Origin: Endozoicomonas sp. 8E
GTDB lineage: Bacteria > Pseudomonadota > Gammaproteobacteria > Pseudomonadales > Endozoicomonadaceae
Assembly (NCBI RefSeq): GCF_032883915.1
Contig: NZ_CP120717.1
Span: forward strand, 1,370,501-1,434,500
Direction of reading: 5' to 3'
DNA: 64,000 nt
In this document: one piece after another, positions 1 through 8,898 of the stretch
Numbering within the stretch: the first letter of the stretch is position 1
Layout of the letters: every line of letters begins with the position of its first letter
The notes under the pieces: model-generated
What the model saw: only the letters and a program-made list of their open reading frames with translations
The model's database searches: none
What the model was told of the DNA's origin: nothing
Made by a program: the position numbers and the translations under genes

Positions 1-1723
1 CCACCTCTTCCAGAGTGTGGTCCGTGTTCATGTCGATACCGAAACGCATTCGCAGAACCTTCGCTTCACGGGCTGTCAGGCCGGAGAGTACGTTGCGGGT
101 CGATTCTTTCAGACCCGTGCCGGTAGCCCGATCGATAGGTGACTGAATGGTCGCGTCTTCGATAAAGTCACCCAGATGGGAGTCTTCGTCGTCTCCGATG
201 GGGGTCTCCATGGAGATAGGCTCTTTGGAGATTTTCAGTACCTTGCGGATCTTGTCTTCTGGCATTTCCATGCGAACAGCCAGTTCTTCAGGAGTAGGTT
301 CACGTCCCATCTCCTGGAGCATCTGTCTGGAAATACGGTTCAGTTTGTTGATCGTTTCAATCATGTGAACCGGGATACGAATCGTTCTGGCCTGGTCCGC
401 AATGGAGCGGGTGATAGCCTGACGAATCCACCAGGTGGCGTAGGTCGAAAACTTGTATCCGCGACGGTATTCGAATTTGTCTACCGCTTTCATCAGACCG
501 ATATTGCCTTCCTGAATCAGATCCAGGAACTGCAGGCCACGGTTGGTGTATTTCTTGGCGATAGAAATAACCAGACGCAGGTTGGCCTCAACCATTTCTT
601 TCTTGGCGCGACGGGCACGGGCCTCGCCCAGAGACATTCTGCGATTGATGTCCTTGATCTGGACCAGCGTACAGCCGAACTCTTTCTCAATAGTGATCAG
701 CTTCTTCTGGGCGCGAAGAATTTCATCCCGGTAGTGGTTGATGGCTTCAGCATAGACGGCACTGCCGGAAGTGATGTCATCAATCCATTTCAGACTGGTC
801 TCGTTGCCCGGGAAAGTGCCCAGGAAAATCTTGCGAGGCATTTTCGCGCGGCGTACGCAGAATTGCATGATCGCACGCTCATTGCCGCGAATGGTGTCCA
901 GAGTATTCCTGATGCGGAAAACCAGCATGTCAAAAACACGGGGAACCAGTTTCAGAGGCATGAAAGCTGTGGTCAGTTCATCCATCGCAGCTTTGGCTTC
1001 TTTGGAACCAAAGTCATGCTTTGCCAAAGTGCTCAGTACCTTCTCATGACCAGCGCGAAGGAGATCAAAGCGCTCTTTGGCTTCTTCCGGATCAAGACCG
1101 CCAGCATCTTCTTCTTCACTGTCATCGTCATCGTCATCAGAGTCATCGTCGTCGAAGTCTTCTTCGATGTTCTCAACAGCGGGAGAGGAGGGAGCAACAG
1201 GCTCTTCGGAATCAGGATCGATATAGCCGCTGATCAGATCAGTCAGGCGGCCTTCTTCTTCTATAATCCGATCATATTCGTCCAGAACAATCTGAACGGA
1301 GCCAGGAAATTTGGCCAGGGCTGACATGACTTCACGCAGCCCCTCTTCAATGCGTTTGGCGATCTGGATTTCGCCTTCGCGAGTCAGCAGTTCGACCGTG
1401 CCCATTTCACGCATGTACATGCGCACAGGGTCAGTGGTTCGGCCTGCTTCCTGTTCAACAGCTGCAAGAGCTGCTGCTGCCTCTTCGGCAGCAGCTTCAT
1501 CGGTATCCGCTTCAGATAACAACAGGGTATCGGCGTCCGGCGCTGTTTCGTAGACGGTGATACCCATGTCATTGATCATGCGAATGATATCTTCAACCTG
1601 GTCAGGGTCGGAGATGTCTTCAGGAAGATGGTCATTTACCTCAGCGTAAGTCAGGTATCCCTGTTCCTTACCGCGAGAGATAAGCTCTTTCAGTCGGGAT
1701 TGTTGTTGCGAGTTAGCTGACAT
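1..1723 (-). CDS. rpoD: RNA polymerase primary sigma factor (sigma-70), C-terminus cut by the window edge
   Basis: Housekeeping sigma factor that directs core RNA polymerase to -35/-10 promoters. The minus-strand frame opens at an ATG at 1723 ([18 protein letters not shown]) and stays open to base 1, about 574 codons; relatives are a little over 600, so only part of region 4 is missing. Visible parts: region 1.1, then '[20 protein letters not shown]' of region 1.2, a very acidic non-conserved insert (runs of D and E near residues 195-225), region 2 with '[20 protein letters not shown]' and '[20 protein letters not shown]', region 3, and the beginning of region 4 ('[15 protein letters not shown]'). 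It is the last gene of the rpsU-yqeY-dnaG-rpoD cluster, 462 bp after dnaG, so it may also have its own promoter. Identification is by motif and by gene order, which agree. Confidence 0.97.
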   Translation of the reverse strand, partial: MSANSQQQSRLKELISRGKEQGYLTYAEVNDHLPEDISDPDQVEDIIRMINDMGITVYETAPDADTLLLSEADTDEAAAEEAAAALAAVEQEAGRTTDPVRMYMREMGTVELLTREGEIQIAKRIEEGLREVMSALAKFPGSVQIVLDEYDRIIEEEGRLTDLISGYIDPDSEEPVAPSSPAVENIEEDFDDDDSDDDDDDSEEEDAGGLDPEEAKERFDLLRAGHEKVLSTLAKHDFGSKEAKAAMDELTTAFMPLKLVPRVFDMLVFRIRNTLDTIRGNERAIMQFCVRRAKMPRKIFLGTFPGNETSLKWIDDITSGSAVYAEAINHYRDEILRAQKKLITIEKEFGCTLVQIKDINRRMSLGEARARRAKKEMVEANLRLVISIAKKYTNRGLQFLDLIQEGNIGLMKAVDKFEYRRGYKFSTYATWWIRQAITRSIADQARTIRIPVHMIETINKLNRISRQMLQEMGREPTPEELAVRMEMPEDKIRKVLKISKEPISMETPIGDDEDSHLGDFIEDATIQSPIDRATGTGLKESTRNVLSGLTAREAKVLRMRFGIDMNTDHTLEEV

Positions 1724-2185
1724 ATCAACCCTTTAACAGCGAAAGTGGAGTGCCGGACGAAAAAAAACGTAAGCAGGCAATTATAGCTCAAAAAACATGG
1801 GGTTTTCCACAATAAAGTGTAAAAGAGTACACCTTCGCGGATCTGCACGATGTTCAGTGGATGGGGCACCGGAAAAACGGTCCATGAAAAACTACGCATG
1901 GTAAGGGTCCCCTTCCTTGGCTTTTTACCGTAAAAGCACCCTCTCACAACTGGTGGGTCATTAAGGTGCTTTCTTCGCTCATGGCTGTTTCGGACCGGAT
2001 TCAGAATCAGGTGTGTGGTTAATAACGGCTTCCCACATAGCACAGTGAAGTTCAAGTATATACCTAAAAATATGTGCGTCGCCATAAATAAAGTGATAAA
2101 AAACAATTTAGATTTTACTTATAGTTATTGCGAAAAAAAAAGGCGTTTGTCGTTCAGTCCGGGATTTTTACGTGTTTTCAGAACG
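1724..2185. other. dnaG-rpoD intergenic region
   Basis: 462 bp without a convincing gene. The short frames here have no recognisable domain. The part next to dnaG is AT-rich with long A/T runs (about 2085-2190). This is where a dnaG terminator and internal rpoD promoters would be expected by analogy with other gammaproteobacteria, but I cannot assign a specific promoter. Confidence 0.4.
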
Positions 2186-4135
2186 TTATTTTTTGGTACT
2201 GGTGTTTGTGGGTTTGATACCGAGTTTTTTCTTTTTCTTTTCCAGCAGGGCTTCCAGAGCACTGCGTTGTGCCGAGTCTATCTGACCGGGTTTTTTTTGT
2301 GAAAAAGTTTGCTTAAGGGAGTTTGTCGTCTGCTTGTGCTCAAGCTCCCGGACCGTATCCCTTATTCGTTCTATAGCTTCATGGAATTCCTGGTCGTTGG
2401 GTTGATGTCCAAGTTCCAACGATGCGATTTCCTGAAGTCGAATGCCGTGATGAGTGCCATGCCATTGTGCAATCAGGGCAATAGTGGCCAGTTTAGGTTG
2501 TTCCTGAAGCGTTTTTATCAGAGCAATTAACAATTGTGTATCAGGATGCCCGTCACCTTCCAGTTCATTGATTGCTTTTACGCTGGACGCTAATTCAGGA
2601 TTACAGAGCAGGTGGCGGATGGCATATAGAGATCGACCCACTTTTAATGGCGCAGGAGCGGGCGGTTCGTTCTTTTCCTTAAAACCTTTTTTAAAGGGTT
2701 TGCGCTCAAAACTATGCGTCTGAGGTTGGAAGTGTTGAGTGGTCTCAGGCTCGTAGTGCGCTTGTGGATAATAGTCGGTTTCAACAGGTATAGGGTAATC
2801 GTCGTATGCAATATCGGCGGCAGGTTCAGGCTCACTCTTTTTGTTTAAATAGCTCTCAAGAGTGTCGGTATTCAAACCAGTAATTTCTGACAGTTTCTGC
2901 ATCAACATCTGTTTGAACAGACCGTCGGGAATCTTGTGGAGGTGAGGTTGTGCATCGGTGGCCAGTCGTGAACGTCCGTCCATGGTATTCAGGTCGATAC
3001 CGTTACTGAGTTCCTGAAACAGGAAAGTGTCGAGGCTGAGGGCGGTGGTTTTCATTCTTTCCAGAAAAGCATCGGCGCCTTCCTGTCTGACCATGCTGTC
3101 CGGATCTTCACCCTGGGGTAAAAACAGAAAGCGTGCCTGATTGCCATCTTTCATATGGGGAAGCGTGGATTCAAGGGCTCGCCAGGCTGCGCGTCTGCCT
3201 GCATTATCGCCATCAAAGCAGAACACAACTTCTGATACGGTTTTAAAAAGTCTCTGTATGTGGTCCGGGGTTGTTGCTGTGCCCAGGGTGGCGACAGCAT
3301 TGTTGATGCCTTGTTGTGCCAGGGCAACAACATCCATGTAGCCTTCGACGACAAGAATGCGTTCAAGGTGGCGATTGTGCTTTTTGGCTTCGTACAGTCC
3401 ATATAACTCCCGTCCCTTCTGGAAAATGGGGGATTCCGGTGAGTTGAGGTATTTGGGTTTGGCATCGCCCAGAACCCTGCCACCAAAAGCGATGATTCGA
3501 CCCCGGGTATCATGAATGGGGAACATGATTCGGTCGCGAAAGCGGTCATAGCGGCTTTTGGTTTCTTCTTTTTCCACCAGCATGCCGGTCGTAACTAACT
3601 GGTCTTCTTTCTCCTGGTCCTCTGCCAGATGATTCTTCAGGTTGTCCCAGCCAGGCGGGGCAAAGCCGATACCGAAACGTTTGCAGGTCTGGCCATCCAG
3701 CCCTCTCTGTTTCAGGTATTGAATGGCTGCGGGTGCTTCAGAAGCTTTAATCAATTGTTCGTTGTAAAAAACGTTGGCTTTGGTCATCAGTTCATAAAGC
3801 GGGCTGTGATCCGGGCCGCGTTTTTGACTGCGCTGTTCTCTGGGAACTTCCAGTCCGACCTGGCTGGCCAGGGAATCTACTGCTGTCGGGAAGTCCAGGT
3901 GATCAAAGTCCATGACAAAGCCCAGGGCATTACCGCTCGCACCACAACCAAAGCAATAGTAAAACTGCTTGTCCGGGCTGACAGTGAATGATGGGGTTTT
4001 TTCCTGATGGAAAGGGCAGCAGGCGGAGTAATTTCGACCGGTTTTCTTAAGCTTTACCCGGCTATCGACAATGTCCACGATGTCCAGGCGGTTCAGCAGG
4101 TCATCAATAAATGTCTGGGGGATGCGTCCGGCCAT
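2186..4135 (-). CDS. dnaG: DNA primase DnaG
   Basis: Makes the RNA primers for chromosomal replication at the fork, working with the DnaB helicase. The 649-residue product has the three expected parts. First, an N-terminal CHC2 zinc-binding domain with C40, H43, C61 and C64 (CCPFHQEKTPSF ... YYCFGCG). Second, a TOPRIM catalytic core with 'ILVVEGYMDVVAL' (E267) and 'FDGDNAGRRA' (D311, D313). Third, a C-terminal helicase-interaction region after a low-complexity P/E/K-rich linker around residues 430-490. Start ATG at 4135 gives MAGRIPQTFIDDLL, the usual primase N-terminus. Length is slightly above the common 580-600 because of the linker. Cotranscribed with rpsU and yqeY by position. Confidence 0.98.
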   Translation of the reverse strand: MAGRIPQTFIDDLLNRLDIVDIVDSRVKLKKTGRNYSACCPFHQEKTPSFTVSPDKQFYYCFGCGASGNALGFVMDFDHLDFPTAVDSLASQVGLEVPREQRSQKRGPDHSPLYELMTKANVFYNEQLIKASEAPAAIQYLKQRGLDGQTCKRFGIGFAPPGWDNLKNHLAEDQEKEDQLVTTGMLVEKEETKSRYDRFRDRIMFPIHDTRGRIIAFGGRVLGDAKPKYLNSPESPIFQKGRELYGLYEAKKHNRHLERILVVEGYMDVVALAQQGINNAVATLGTATTPDHIQRLFKTVSEVVFCFDGDNAGRRAAWRALESTLPHMKDGNQARFLFLPQGEDPDSMVRQEGADAFLERMKTTALSLDTFLFQELSNGIDLNTMDGRSRLATDAQPHLHKIPDGLFKQMLMQKLSEITGLNTDTLESYLNKKSEPEPAADIAYDDYPIPVETDYYPQAHYEPETTQHFQPQTHSFERKPFKKGFKEKNEPPAPAPLKVGRSLYAIRHLLCNPELASSVKAINELEGDGHPDTQLLIALIKTLQEQPKLATIALIAQWHGTHHGIRLQEIASLELGHQPNDQEFHEAIERIRDTVRELEHKQTTNSLKQTFSQKKPGQIDSAQRSALEALLEKKKKKLGIKPTNTSTKK

Positions 4136-4278
4136 AAATGCCCATAAGTGTGAGTGTCGGCCATTGAAGTGAAAAAGCCGGTGCCAGAAATCTTAACAGA
4201 GAGCTGATGTTATCATCGCTACTGGACGGTTGTCAGTGATTCTTGCCAATGTTGATGGCCGGTTTGCGCAGAGCTGGC

Positions 4279-4728
4279 TCAGTTAAGCAGTTGCCTGATG
4301 GTCTGGCTGACCTGACTCATGTCTGCCCGGCCTTGAACTTTGGGCTTGATAATGCCCATGACCTTTCCCATGTCGTGCATGCTTCGGGCCTCGCTTTCGC
4401 GAATGGCTTTCGAGACGAGTTGGTTGATTTCTTCGGTGCTGAGCTGAGAAGGCAGGAAGCCCTGAAGAATAGTCAGTTCCAGTTTCTCCTGATCAGCCAG
4501 ATCAGTGCGCCCTGCAGACTCGAACTGGTTGATGGCATCGCGGCGTTGCTTGGCCATCTTGTCAAGTGCTGCAAGGGCGCGGGTGTCGTCAATCGACTTT
4601 TCGTCTACTTCTATTCGCTTAAGCTCGGCAAGAGCCAGGCGAATGGTTCCCAATCGAACCTTGTCGCGATTGCGCATGGCATCCTTCATTGCAGCAGTCA
4701 GTTGTTCCTTGACCTGGCATTCGCTCAT
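4279..4728 (-). CDS. yqeY: GatB/YqeY domain protein
   Basis: 149-residue protein of the YqeY family, which resembles the C-terminal tail domain of the GatB/GatE subunit of tRNA-dependent amidotransferases. The exact role is not established. The sequence is all-helical in appearance: 'LTAAMKDAMRNRDKVRLGTI' at the N-terminus, the family motif 'AALDKMAKQRRDAINQFESA' in the middle, and 'VMGIIKPKVQGRADMSQVSQ' near the end. It lies between rpsU and dnaG (about 85 and 140 bp gaps) on the same strand, a common placement in this part of the Gammaproteobacteria, so it is probably cotranscribed. ATG at 4728. Confidence 0.93.
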   Translation of the reverse strand: MSECQVKEQLTAAMKDAMRNRDKVRLGTIRLALAELKRIEVDEKSIDDTRALAALDKMAKQRRDAINQFESAGRTDLADQEKLELTILQGFLPSQLSTEEINQLVSKAIRESEARSMHDMGKVMGIIKPKVQGRADMSQVSQTIRQLLN

Positions 4729-4814
4729 GTTCTTACCTCAATACGATTCTTTCCCGAAAGAAAGTTTCGAGCAGAAATTTGGGAGTCGAAGCTATTAAAG
4801 CCGGAAATCCGGCC

Positions 4815-5030
4815 TTAATACAGACGCTCGCGACGACGCTGTTCGCGCTGCAGTTTTTTCAAATGACGCTTGACAGCAGCAGCGGCTTTGCGCTTGCGAA
4901 CGGAGGTAGGCTTTTCGTAGTGTTCACGACGACGTACTTCAGCCAGTACACCAGCCTTTTCGCAAGAGCGCTTAAAGCGGCGCAGCGCTACATCAAACGG
5001 TTCATTTTCTTTAACTTTAACAGCAGGCAT
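4815..5030 (-). CDS. rpsU: 30S ribosomal protein bS21
   Basis: Small-subunit ribosomal protein involved in mRNA selection at initiation. 71 residues, the usual length, with the diagnostic start [20 protein letters not shown], the RSCEKAG motif and a very basic C-terminus ending RREHYEKP ... QRRRERLY. The start has a good Shine-Dalgarno sequence (GGAAGG, about 11 nt before the ATG on the minus strand). First gene of the macromolecular synthesis operon. Confidence 0.99.
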   Translation of the reverse strand: MPAVKVKENEPFDVALRRFKRSCEKAGVLAEVRRREHYEKPTSVRKRKAAAAVKRHLKKLQREQRRRERLY

Positions 5031-5714
5031 GCAGAGATCACCTTCCTATAAAAATAGTGAGTAAATTAATAAAGGTTTGCAGCCCGGCATCACAACATCT
5101 GCTATTAGTACCGTCTACTCCCTTTCAGAAAATTCTGCCCTGTTGATCCCGAGCCAGGGATGGCTTGGCAAGGATTTATTTCCGACCTGACGATTTTCAC
5201 AATAAATGAATCACGCCAGACGAGAGTAAGCGGTTGAGCATTCACACTTTTTTCAGGAGTGCAGTTAAACTGATCTTCCGAAAACCGTGCGAAGAAGCTA
5301 ATTCCGACCCGCAAAATAAGCCTGAACAAATGTCCAGACTAGCCGCGTATTTTTAAGGGTGGGAATTTTATAGACTATTTTCAATAAATGCAAAAACCCG
5401 ACTTGCTTTCATTCCTTTAAGAGCCCCCGGGGTTGCGGTGTCTGGCATTTCCTGTAATGGCAGCTTTGCAGTATCATCCCGAATCCTGCAGCAGGTAGTG
5501 AACAATAGCGTTGTACGTTGGTTCTTATTATCCGGGTTCTTGTTATTTATGCTGAGGTTGATGGGCTGAAAACCTGTCTGCATGATGGTAATCCACAGGA
5601 TCTTTCAGAAACCAGCGGGTCAGTTACCTATATCTGACAGGCCAATGTTAACGGATCGTGGTATTGCCTGAGTGAAAACAGCTTTTTTATGAAAACAGTA
5701 GTGGGTTCTAACAG
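5031..5714. other. Divergent control region between rpsU and tsaD
   Basis: 684 bp with no convincing gene. Two short minus-strand frames (5105-5329, 5368-5583) have no family resemblance. The region must hold the leftward promoter(s) of rpsU-yqeY-dnaG-rpoD and the rightward promoter of tsaD-folB-folK. A plausible leftward promoter is listed separately. No clear Shine-Dalgarno precedes tsaD. Confidence 0.5.
5365..5393 (-). promoter_or_regulatory. Candidate sigma-70 promoter for rpsU operon
   Basis: On the minus strand TTGCAT (5393-5388) and TAAAAT (5370-5365) are separated by 17 bp, a good -35/-10 match. It would give a leader of about 330 nt before rpsU. Predicted by eye only; other boxes are possible in this AT-rich region. 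Confidence 0.35.
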
Positions 5715-6770
5715 ATGATAGTGCTTGGAATTGAAACATCCTGTGATGAATCAGGCATTGCACTTTATGACAGTCAGAGAGGGTTGCTGGCGGATGCTCT
5801 GTACAGTCAGATTGAAATGCATACCGAGTATGGCGGTGTAGTGCCTGAGTTGGCCTCCAGAGACCATATCCAACGGGTCCTCCCGCTGATCAGCCAGGTG
5901 CTGGAAAAAGCCGGCATCACACGCAAACAGATTGATGCCCTGGCCTACACTAAAGGCCCGGGTCTGATTGGTGCCCTGATGGTGGGAGCCAGTATAGGTC
6001 GTTCCATGGCTTGGGCGCTGGGTGTTCCATGCGTGGGAGTGCATCATATGGAAGGTCATTTGCTGGCCCCGATGCTGGAAGAAAATCCACCTGAATTTCC
6101 TTTTCTTGCCCTACTGGTGTCCGGTGGTCATACCCAATTGGTGCGGGTTGATGGTATTGGGCAATATCAGCTGTTGGGTGAGTCTATAGATGATGCTGCT
6201 GGTGAGGCGTTTGACAAAGTAGCCGCTATGTTGGAATTAGGGTATCCCGGTGGTCCAAGGGTTGCCAATCTTGCACAGAAGGGGGCTGAAGGGCGTTTCC
6301 GCTTCCCCCGGCCTATGTGCGATCGTCCCGGTCTGGATTTCAGCTTCAGTGGTTTGAAAACCTTTACACTCAATACCGTGGCGGCCTGTAAAGAAGAAGG
6401 TGGTTTGAGCGACCAGGATCGAGCGGATATTGCCTGGGCTTTTGAAGATGCCGTGGTTGATACTCTGGCATTCAAATGTCGTCGGGCTCTCAGGCAGACC
6501 GGCTTGAAACAGTTGGTGATTGCCGGAGGTGTCAGTGCTAATCGACGGTTGAGAAATCAGCTTGAAGGCATGACTGCAAAAGAAGGCGGCAGCCTTCGTT
6601 ATGCCAGACCTGAGTTTTGTACAGATAATGGTGCAATGATCGCCTATGCCGGTTGCCAGCGTTTGCTTGCCGGTCAGACGGAGCCCCTTGAAGTGGCCCC
6701 GATGCCACGCTGGAACATGGAAACACTGGAAGCCGTTAACCTGAAACCAGAGGACAGGGTGAATGGATAA
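5715..6770 (+). CDS. tsaD: tRNA N6-adenosine threonylcarbamoyltransferase TsaD
   Basis: Catalyses transfer of the threonylcarbamoyl group to A37 of ANN-decoding tRNAs, with TsaB and TsaE. The 351-residue product has the family start [14 protein letters not shown], the metal-binding HHMEGH motif near residue 111, '[10 protein letters not shown]', '[19 protein letters not shown]', 'FSFSGLKT' and '[13 protein letters not shown]'. Length and architecture are standard (ASKHA fold). Its 3' end overlaps folB by 8 bp (ATGGATAA), so the genes are translationally coupled. It points away from rpsU, the conserved divergent arrangement in Gammaproteobacteria. Confidence 0.99.
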   Translation: MIVLGIETSCDESGIALYDSQRGLLADALYSQIEMHTEYGGVVPELASRDHIQRVLPLISQVLEKAGITRKQIDALAYTKGPGLIGALMVGASIGRSMAWALGVPCVGVHHMEGHLLAPMLEENPPEFPFLALLVSGGHTQLVRVDGIGQYQLLGESIDDAAGEAFDKVAAMLELGYPGGPRVANLAQKGAEGRFRFPRPMCDRPGLDFSFSGLKTFTLNTVAACKEEGGLSDQDRADIAWAFEDAVVDTLAFKCRRALRQTGLKQLVIAGGVSANRRLRNQLEGMTAKEGGSLRYARPEFCTDNGAMIAYAGCQRLLAGQTEPLEVAPMPRWNMETLEAVNLKPEDRVNG

Positions 6771-7128
6771 GGTGCGAATTGAACAGCTGGAAACCCGGGC
6801 TGTGATTGGTGTTTACGAATTTGAGCATGAAGCAGCCCAACCTCTGGTTATAGATTTAGAGCTGGAAACTGATTTTTCCCGGGCATTTCGATCTGACGAC
6901 CTGAACGATGCTCTGGATTACGACAGTATCAGCCAGACCGTACGTGCTTTTTGCGAAGCATCCCGATATGCTTTGCTCGAAGCCCTGGCAGGTGGCATCA
7001 TTCAGTTAATTCAGGCGAATTTCAATGTTGACAGGGTCGGAGTACTGATCCGAAAGCCACAGGCATTGAAAGGTGCTGTAGCCTCCGTGTGGTGCGAACG
7101 AACCAGGGAAGAGATGCGTCAGCCATGA
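6763..7128 (+). CDS. folB: Dihydroneopterin aldolase
   Basis: Folate pathway enzyme that cleaves dihydroneopterin to 6-hydroxymethyl-dihydropterin; it may also epimerise. 121 residues with the family pattern: [21 protein letters not shown] at the N-terminus (the I-G-V-x-x-x-E motif), a central '[16 protein letters not shown]', the helix '[15 protein letters not shown]', and '[20 protein letters not shown]' including the conserved K-P and the strand that follows. Starts inside the end of tsaD and ends inside the start of the next gene (ATGA overlap), so tsaD-folB-folK form a tight operon, with product flow FolB to FolK. Confidence 0.96.
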   Translation: MDKVRIEQLETRAVIGVYEFEHEAAQPLVIDLELETDFSRAFRSDDLNDALDYDSISQTVRAFCEASRYALLEALAGGIIQLIQANFNVDRVGVLIRKPQALKGAVASVWCERTREEMRQP

Positions 7129-7619
7129 CACTTTTTTACATTGGCGTAGGATCCAATGATGAGGCCGAACAGAACTGTTGGCAGATGATACAGGCTCTTC
7201 GTCAGCAGTTTGGTACCTTATTGGTCAGCAGTCTGATTCAAACGTCTGCCGATGGCGCTGTGGCTGAGGAGAGAGTGGCTGATTATTATAATGCTGTCGC
7301 CTGCTTTGAGAGCGATGTGTCATCCGCATTGATTAATGGCTGGTGCAAGCAGGTAGAAGACCGATTAGGAAGAGTCAGAGGCAGCCTTAAATGCCGGGCT
7401 GATCTCGATATTCTACAGGTGGTTGATGATGTCCGCGAGGTCAAGATCAGCACCATCGAAGAAGTTTACTATCGACCCCTGGTGAAACAGTTATGGAATT
7501 TTCAGATGGGCAGGCCAGTCAGTGTTTTTACCGGTGCTATTAATCTGGTATTCGAAACAGGCGTAAAGCTGGGTGATCAACCTCGTCTTCTGCCAGAGCT
7601 GGAGTTCGAAGCTGTCTGA
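7125..7619 (+). CDS. folK: 2-amino-4-hydroxy-6-hydroxymethyldihydropteridine pyrophosphokinase (HPPK), divergent
   Basis: Next folate step after FolB: pyrophosphorylation of 6-hydroxymethyl-dihydropterin. I take the ATG at 7125 ([17 protein letters not shown]), which overlaps the folB stop as ATGA and gives 164 residues. A GTG at 7089 would add an unlikely extension inside folB. HPPK signatures are partly present: 'GVGSN' at the start, 'DYYNAVACFE' (usual form YxNxV), 'EDRLGRVRG' and 'RADLDILQV', which matches the DLDIL metal-binding motif. The loops usually rich in R and P (for example the R-W-x-P-R-x-x-D segment) are altered, and the C-terminus lacks the usual HPR-L-x-x-R-x-F block. Family membership is well supported by position. 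Activity is less certain. Confidence 0.8.
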   Translation: MTLFYIGVGSNDEAEQNCWQMIQALRQQFGTLLVSSLIQTSADGAVAEERVADYYNAVACFESDVSSALINGWCKQVEDRLGRVRGSLKCRADLDILQVVDDVREVKISTIEEVYYRPLVKQLWNFQMGRPVSVFTGAINLVFETGVKLGDQPRLLPELEFEAV

Positions 7620-7623
7620 CCAG

Positions 7624-7641
7624 CAGCCCCTTCAGGGGCTG
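7624..7641. terminator. Hairpin between convergent folK and cca
   Basis: Perfect 7-bp stem CAGCCCC-TTCA-GGGGCTG in the 29-bp gap between the two stop codons. There is no clear T-run on either side, so a bidirectional terminator is likely but not certain. Confidence 0.5.
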
Positions 7642-7648
7642 AATGACT

Positions 7649-8782
7649 CTACCGATCCAGTTGTTCCTGCATTCGCAATACTCTCGTTTTTCTCAGCTCT
7701 TCACCTATCGCCCTGCCCTTAAAGCCCCGGGCAACAATCTCTTTGGCATTGATCGAAAGGCAAAGAGAAAGCAAGGATTTTATCTGGCTCTGATGGCTTT
7801 CAGAGAGTGTTTTTTTCTGAGCTTCGGCAATGCAGCGGCTGGTTTTCAGAAAGGCGTCAAAGCGTTCTGACCGCCTGAATGCATCGGTGTTTTCAAACAG
7901 AATCATCAGCTGTTCTGCTTTTAAGGCTTCGGCGTGCTCAATTAAATAAGCACTGTGCTGAAAAGTCAGGCTGGCCAGCTCTGAAAACTGGGAAGGTGTT
8001 TTCAATCGTTTACTCAGTGCAGTAAGTAAGTCCCTGGAGAGTTCTTTTTCAGGAGCGAAGGTGACTGCAAATCGAACTTCACAAGACGTCTGTTGAATGG
8101 CTGCCGTGCGAAGTGCTTTTATGCCTGTCGAATTCTCTCTCAGGAAAGGAACCCATTCCGGCATGACGGCGTTTATGGCGTGGCAAGCCGATAGTACTTC
8201 AAAAAAGATCTCAGGGTCAGGCTCAGACAGGGCGCGTGTGGTTTCCTGCCAGATTCGCTCGGGAACCAGATAGGAGGCTTCACCTCTGTCGATCATAGAG
8301 GACATCAATTCGAGAGTCTCGGGAGCCACCCTGAACCCCAGGTGATGGAAGCGGGCGGCAAATCGAGCCACGCGCAAAATGCGCAGGGGGTCCTCCTGAA
8401 ATGCAGGGGAAACATGGCGAAGCAGTTTTTGTTCGAGGTCTTTCTGACCACCATAGGGATCATAGATATTGCCAAGATCATCCTGGGCCATGGCATTAAT
8501 GGTCAGGTCTCTGCGGATCAAGTCTTCTTCCAGAGTGACCTCGGGGGCAGTATGAAAAACAAAGCCGGTGTAACCATGACCGGACTTTCTTTCGGTACGA
8601 GCCAGTGCATATTCTTCTTTGGTGTCCGGATGAAGGAAAACAGGGAAGTCCTGGCCAACAGGCTGAAAGCCCTGTTCAGTCATTTGCTCTGGACTGCTGC
8701 CAACCACCACCCAGTCGTGATCTTTGAGTGGAAGGCCCAATAACCTGTCTCGAACAGCACCGCCGACCAGAAAAATGTCCAT
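7649..8782 (-). CDS. cca: CCA tRNA nucleotidyltransferase
   Basis: Adds or repairs the 3' CCA of tRNAs. The 377-residue product opens with the class II nucleotidyltransferase core: 'FLVGGAVRDRLLG', then the catalytic acidic pair in 'KDHDWVVVG' (D21, D23), 'DLIRRDLTINAMAQDD', 'IYDPYGGQKDLEQKLLRHV' and 'EDPLRILRVARFAARF'. This matches the bacterial enzyme closely. The C-terminal part (after about residue 220) is helical and shows no obvious HD phosphohydrolase motif, so this seems to be the shorter form without the HD domain of the E. coli protein. Convergent with folK. Confidence 0.95.
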   Translation of the reverse strand: MDIFLVGGAVRDRLLGLPLKDHDWVVVGSSPEQMTEQGFQPVGQDFPVFLHPDTKEEYALARTERKSGHGYTGFVFHTAPEVTLEEDLIRRDLTINAMAQDDLGNIYDPYGGQKDLEQKLLRHVSPAFQEDPLRILRVARFAARFHHLGFRVAPETLELMSSMIDRGEASYLVPERIWQETTRALSEPDPEIFFEVLSACHAINAVMPEWVPFLRENSTGIKALRTAAIQQTSCEVRFAVTFAPEKELSRDLLTALSKRLKTPSQFSELASLTFQHSAYLIEHAEALKAEQLMILFENTDAFRRSERFDAFLKTSRCIAEAQKKTLSESHQSQIKSLLSLCLSINAKEIVARGFKGRAIGEELRKTRVLRMQEQLDR

Positions 8783-8860
8783 GTCATCTCAATCTATTTC
8801 GTTGAATAAAATACATTAACTGCAAGGAAGCGGTTGTAGAACCTTCTTTCATCAGGTGAT

Positions 8861-8897
8861 CTATCCTTCCTTCCTGTAAACCAGAAATCAAGGATAG
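8861..8897 (+). promoter_or_regulatory. Conserved 37-nt leader hairpin 1 of zinc-finger family
   Basis: CTATCCTT (8861-8868) pairs perfectly with AAGGATAG (8890-8897), leaving a 21-nt loop. The second arm contains the Shine-Dalgarno AAGGA of the gene that follows. The same layout precedes all ten family members. Confidence 0.6.
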
Positions 8898-8898
8898 A

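Noticed and set aside
176-1324. 382-codon plus-strand frame opposite rpoD
   Set aside because: Shadow. The sigma-70 regions are on the minus strand.
1690-2302. Short frames in the dnaG-rpoD gap (1690-2106 minus, 2015-2302 plus)
   Set aside because: They overlap the ends of rpoD or dnaG and have no conserved features. The gap is better explained as control DNA.
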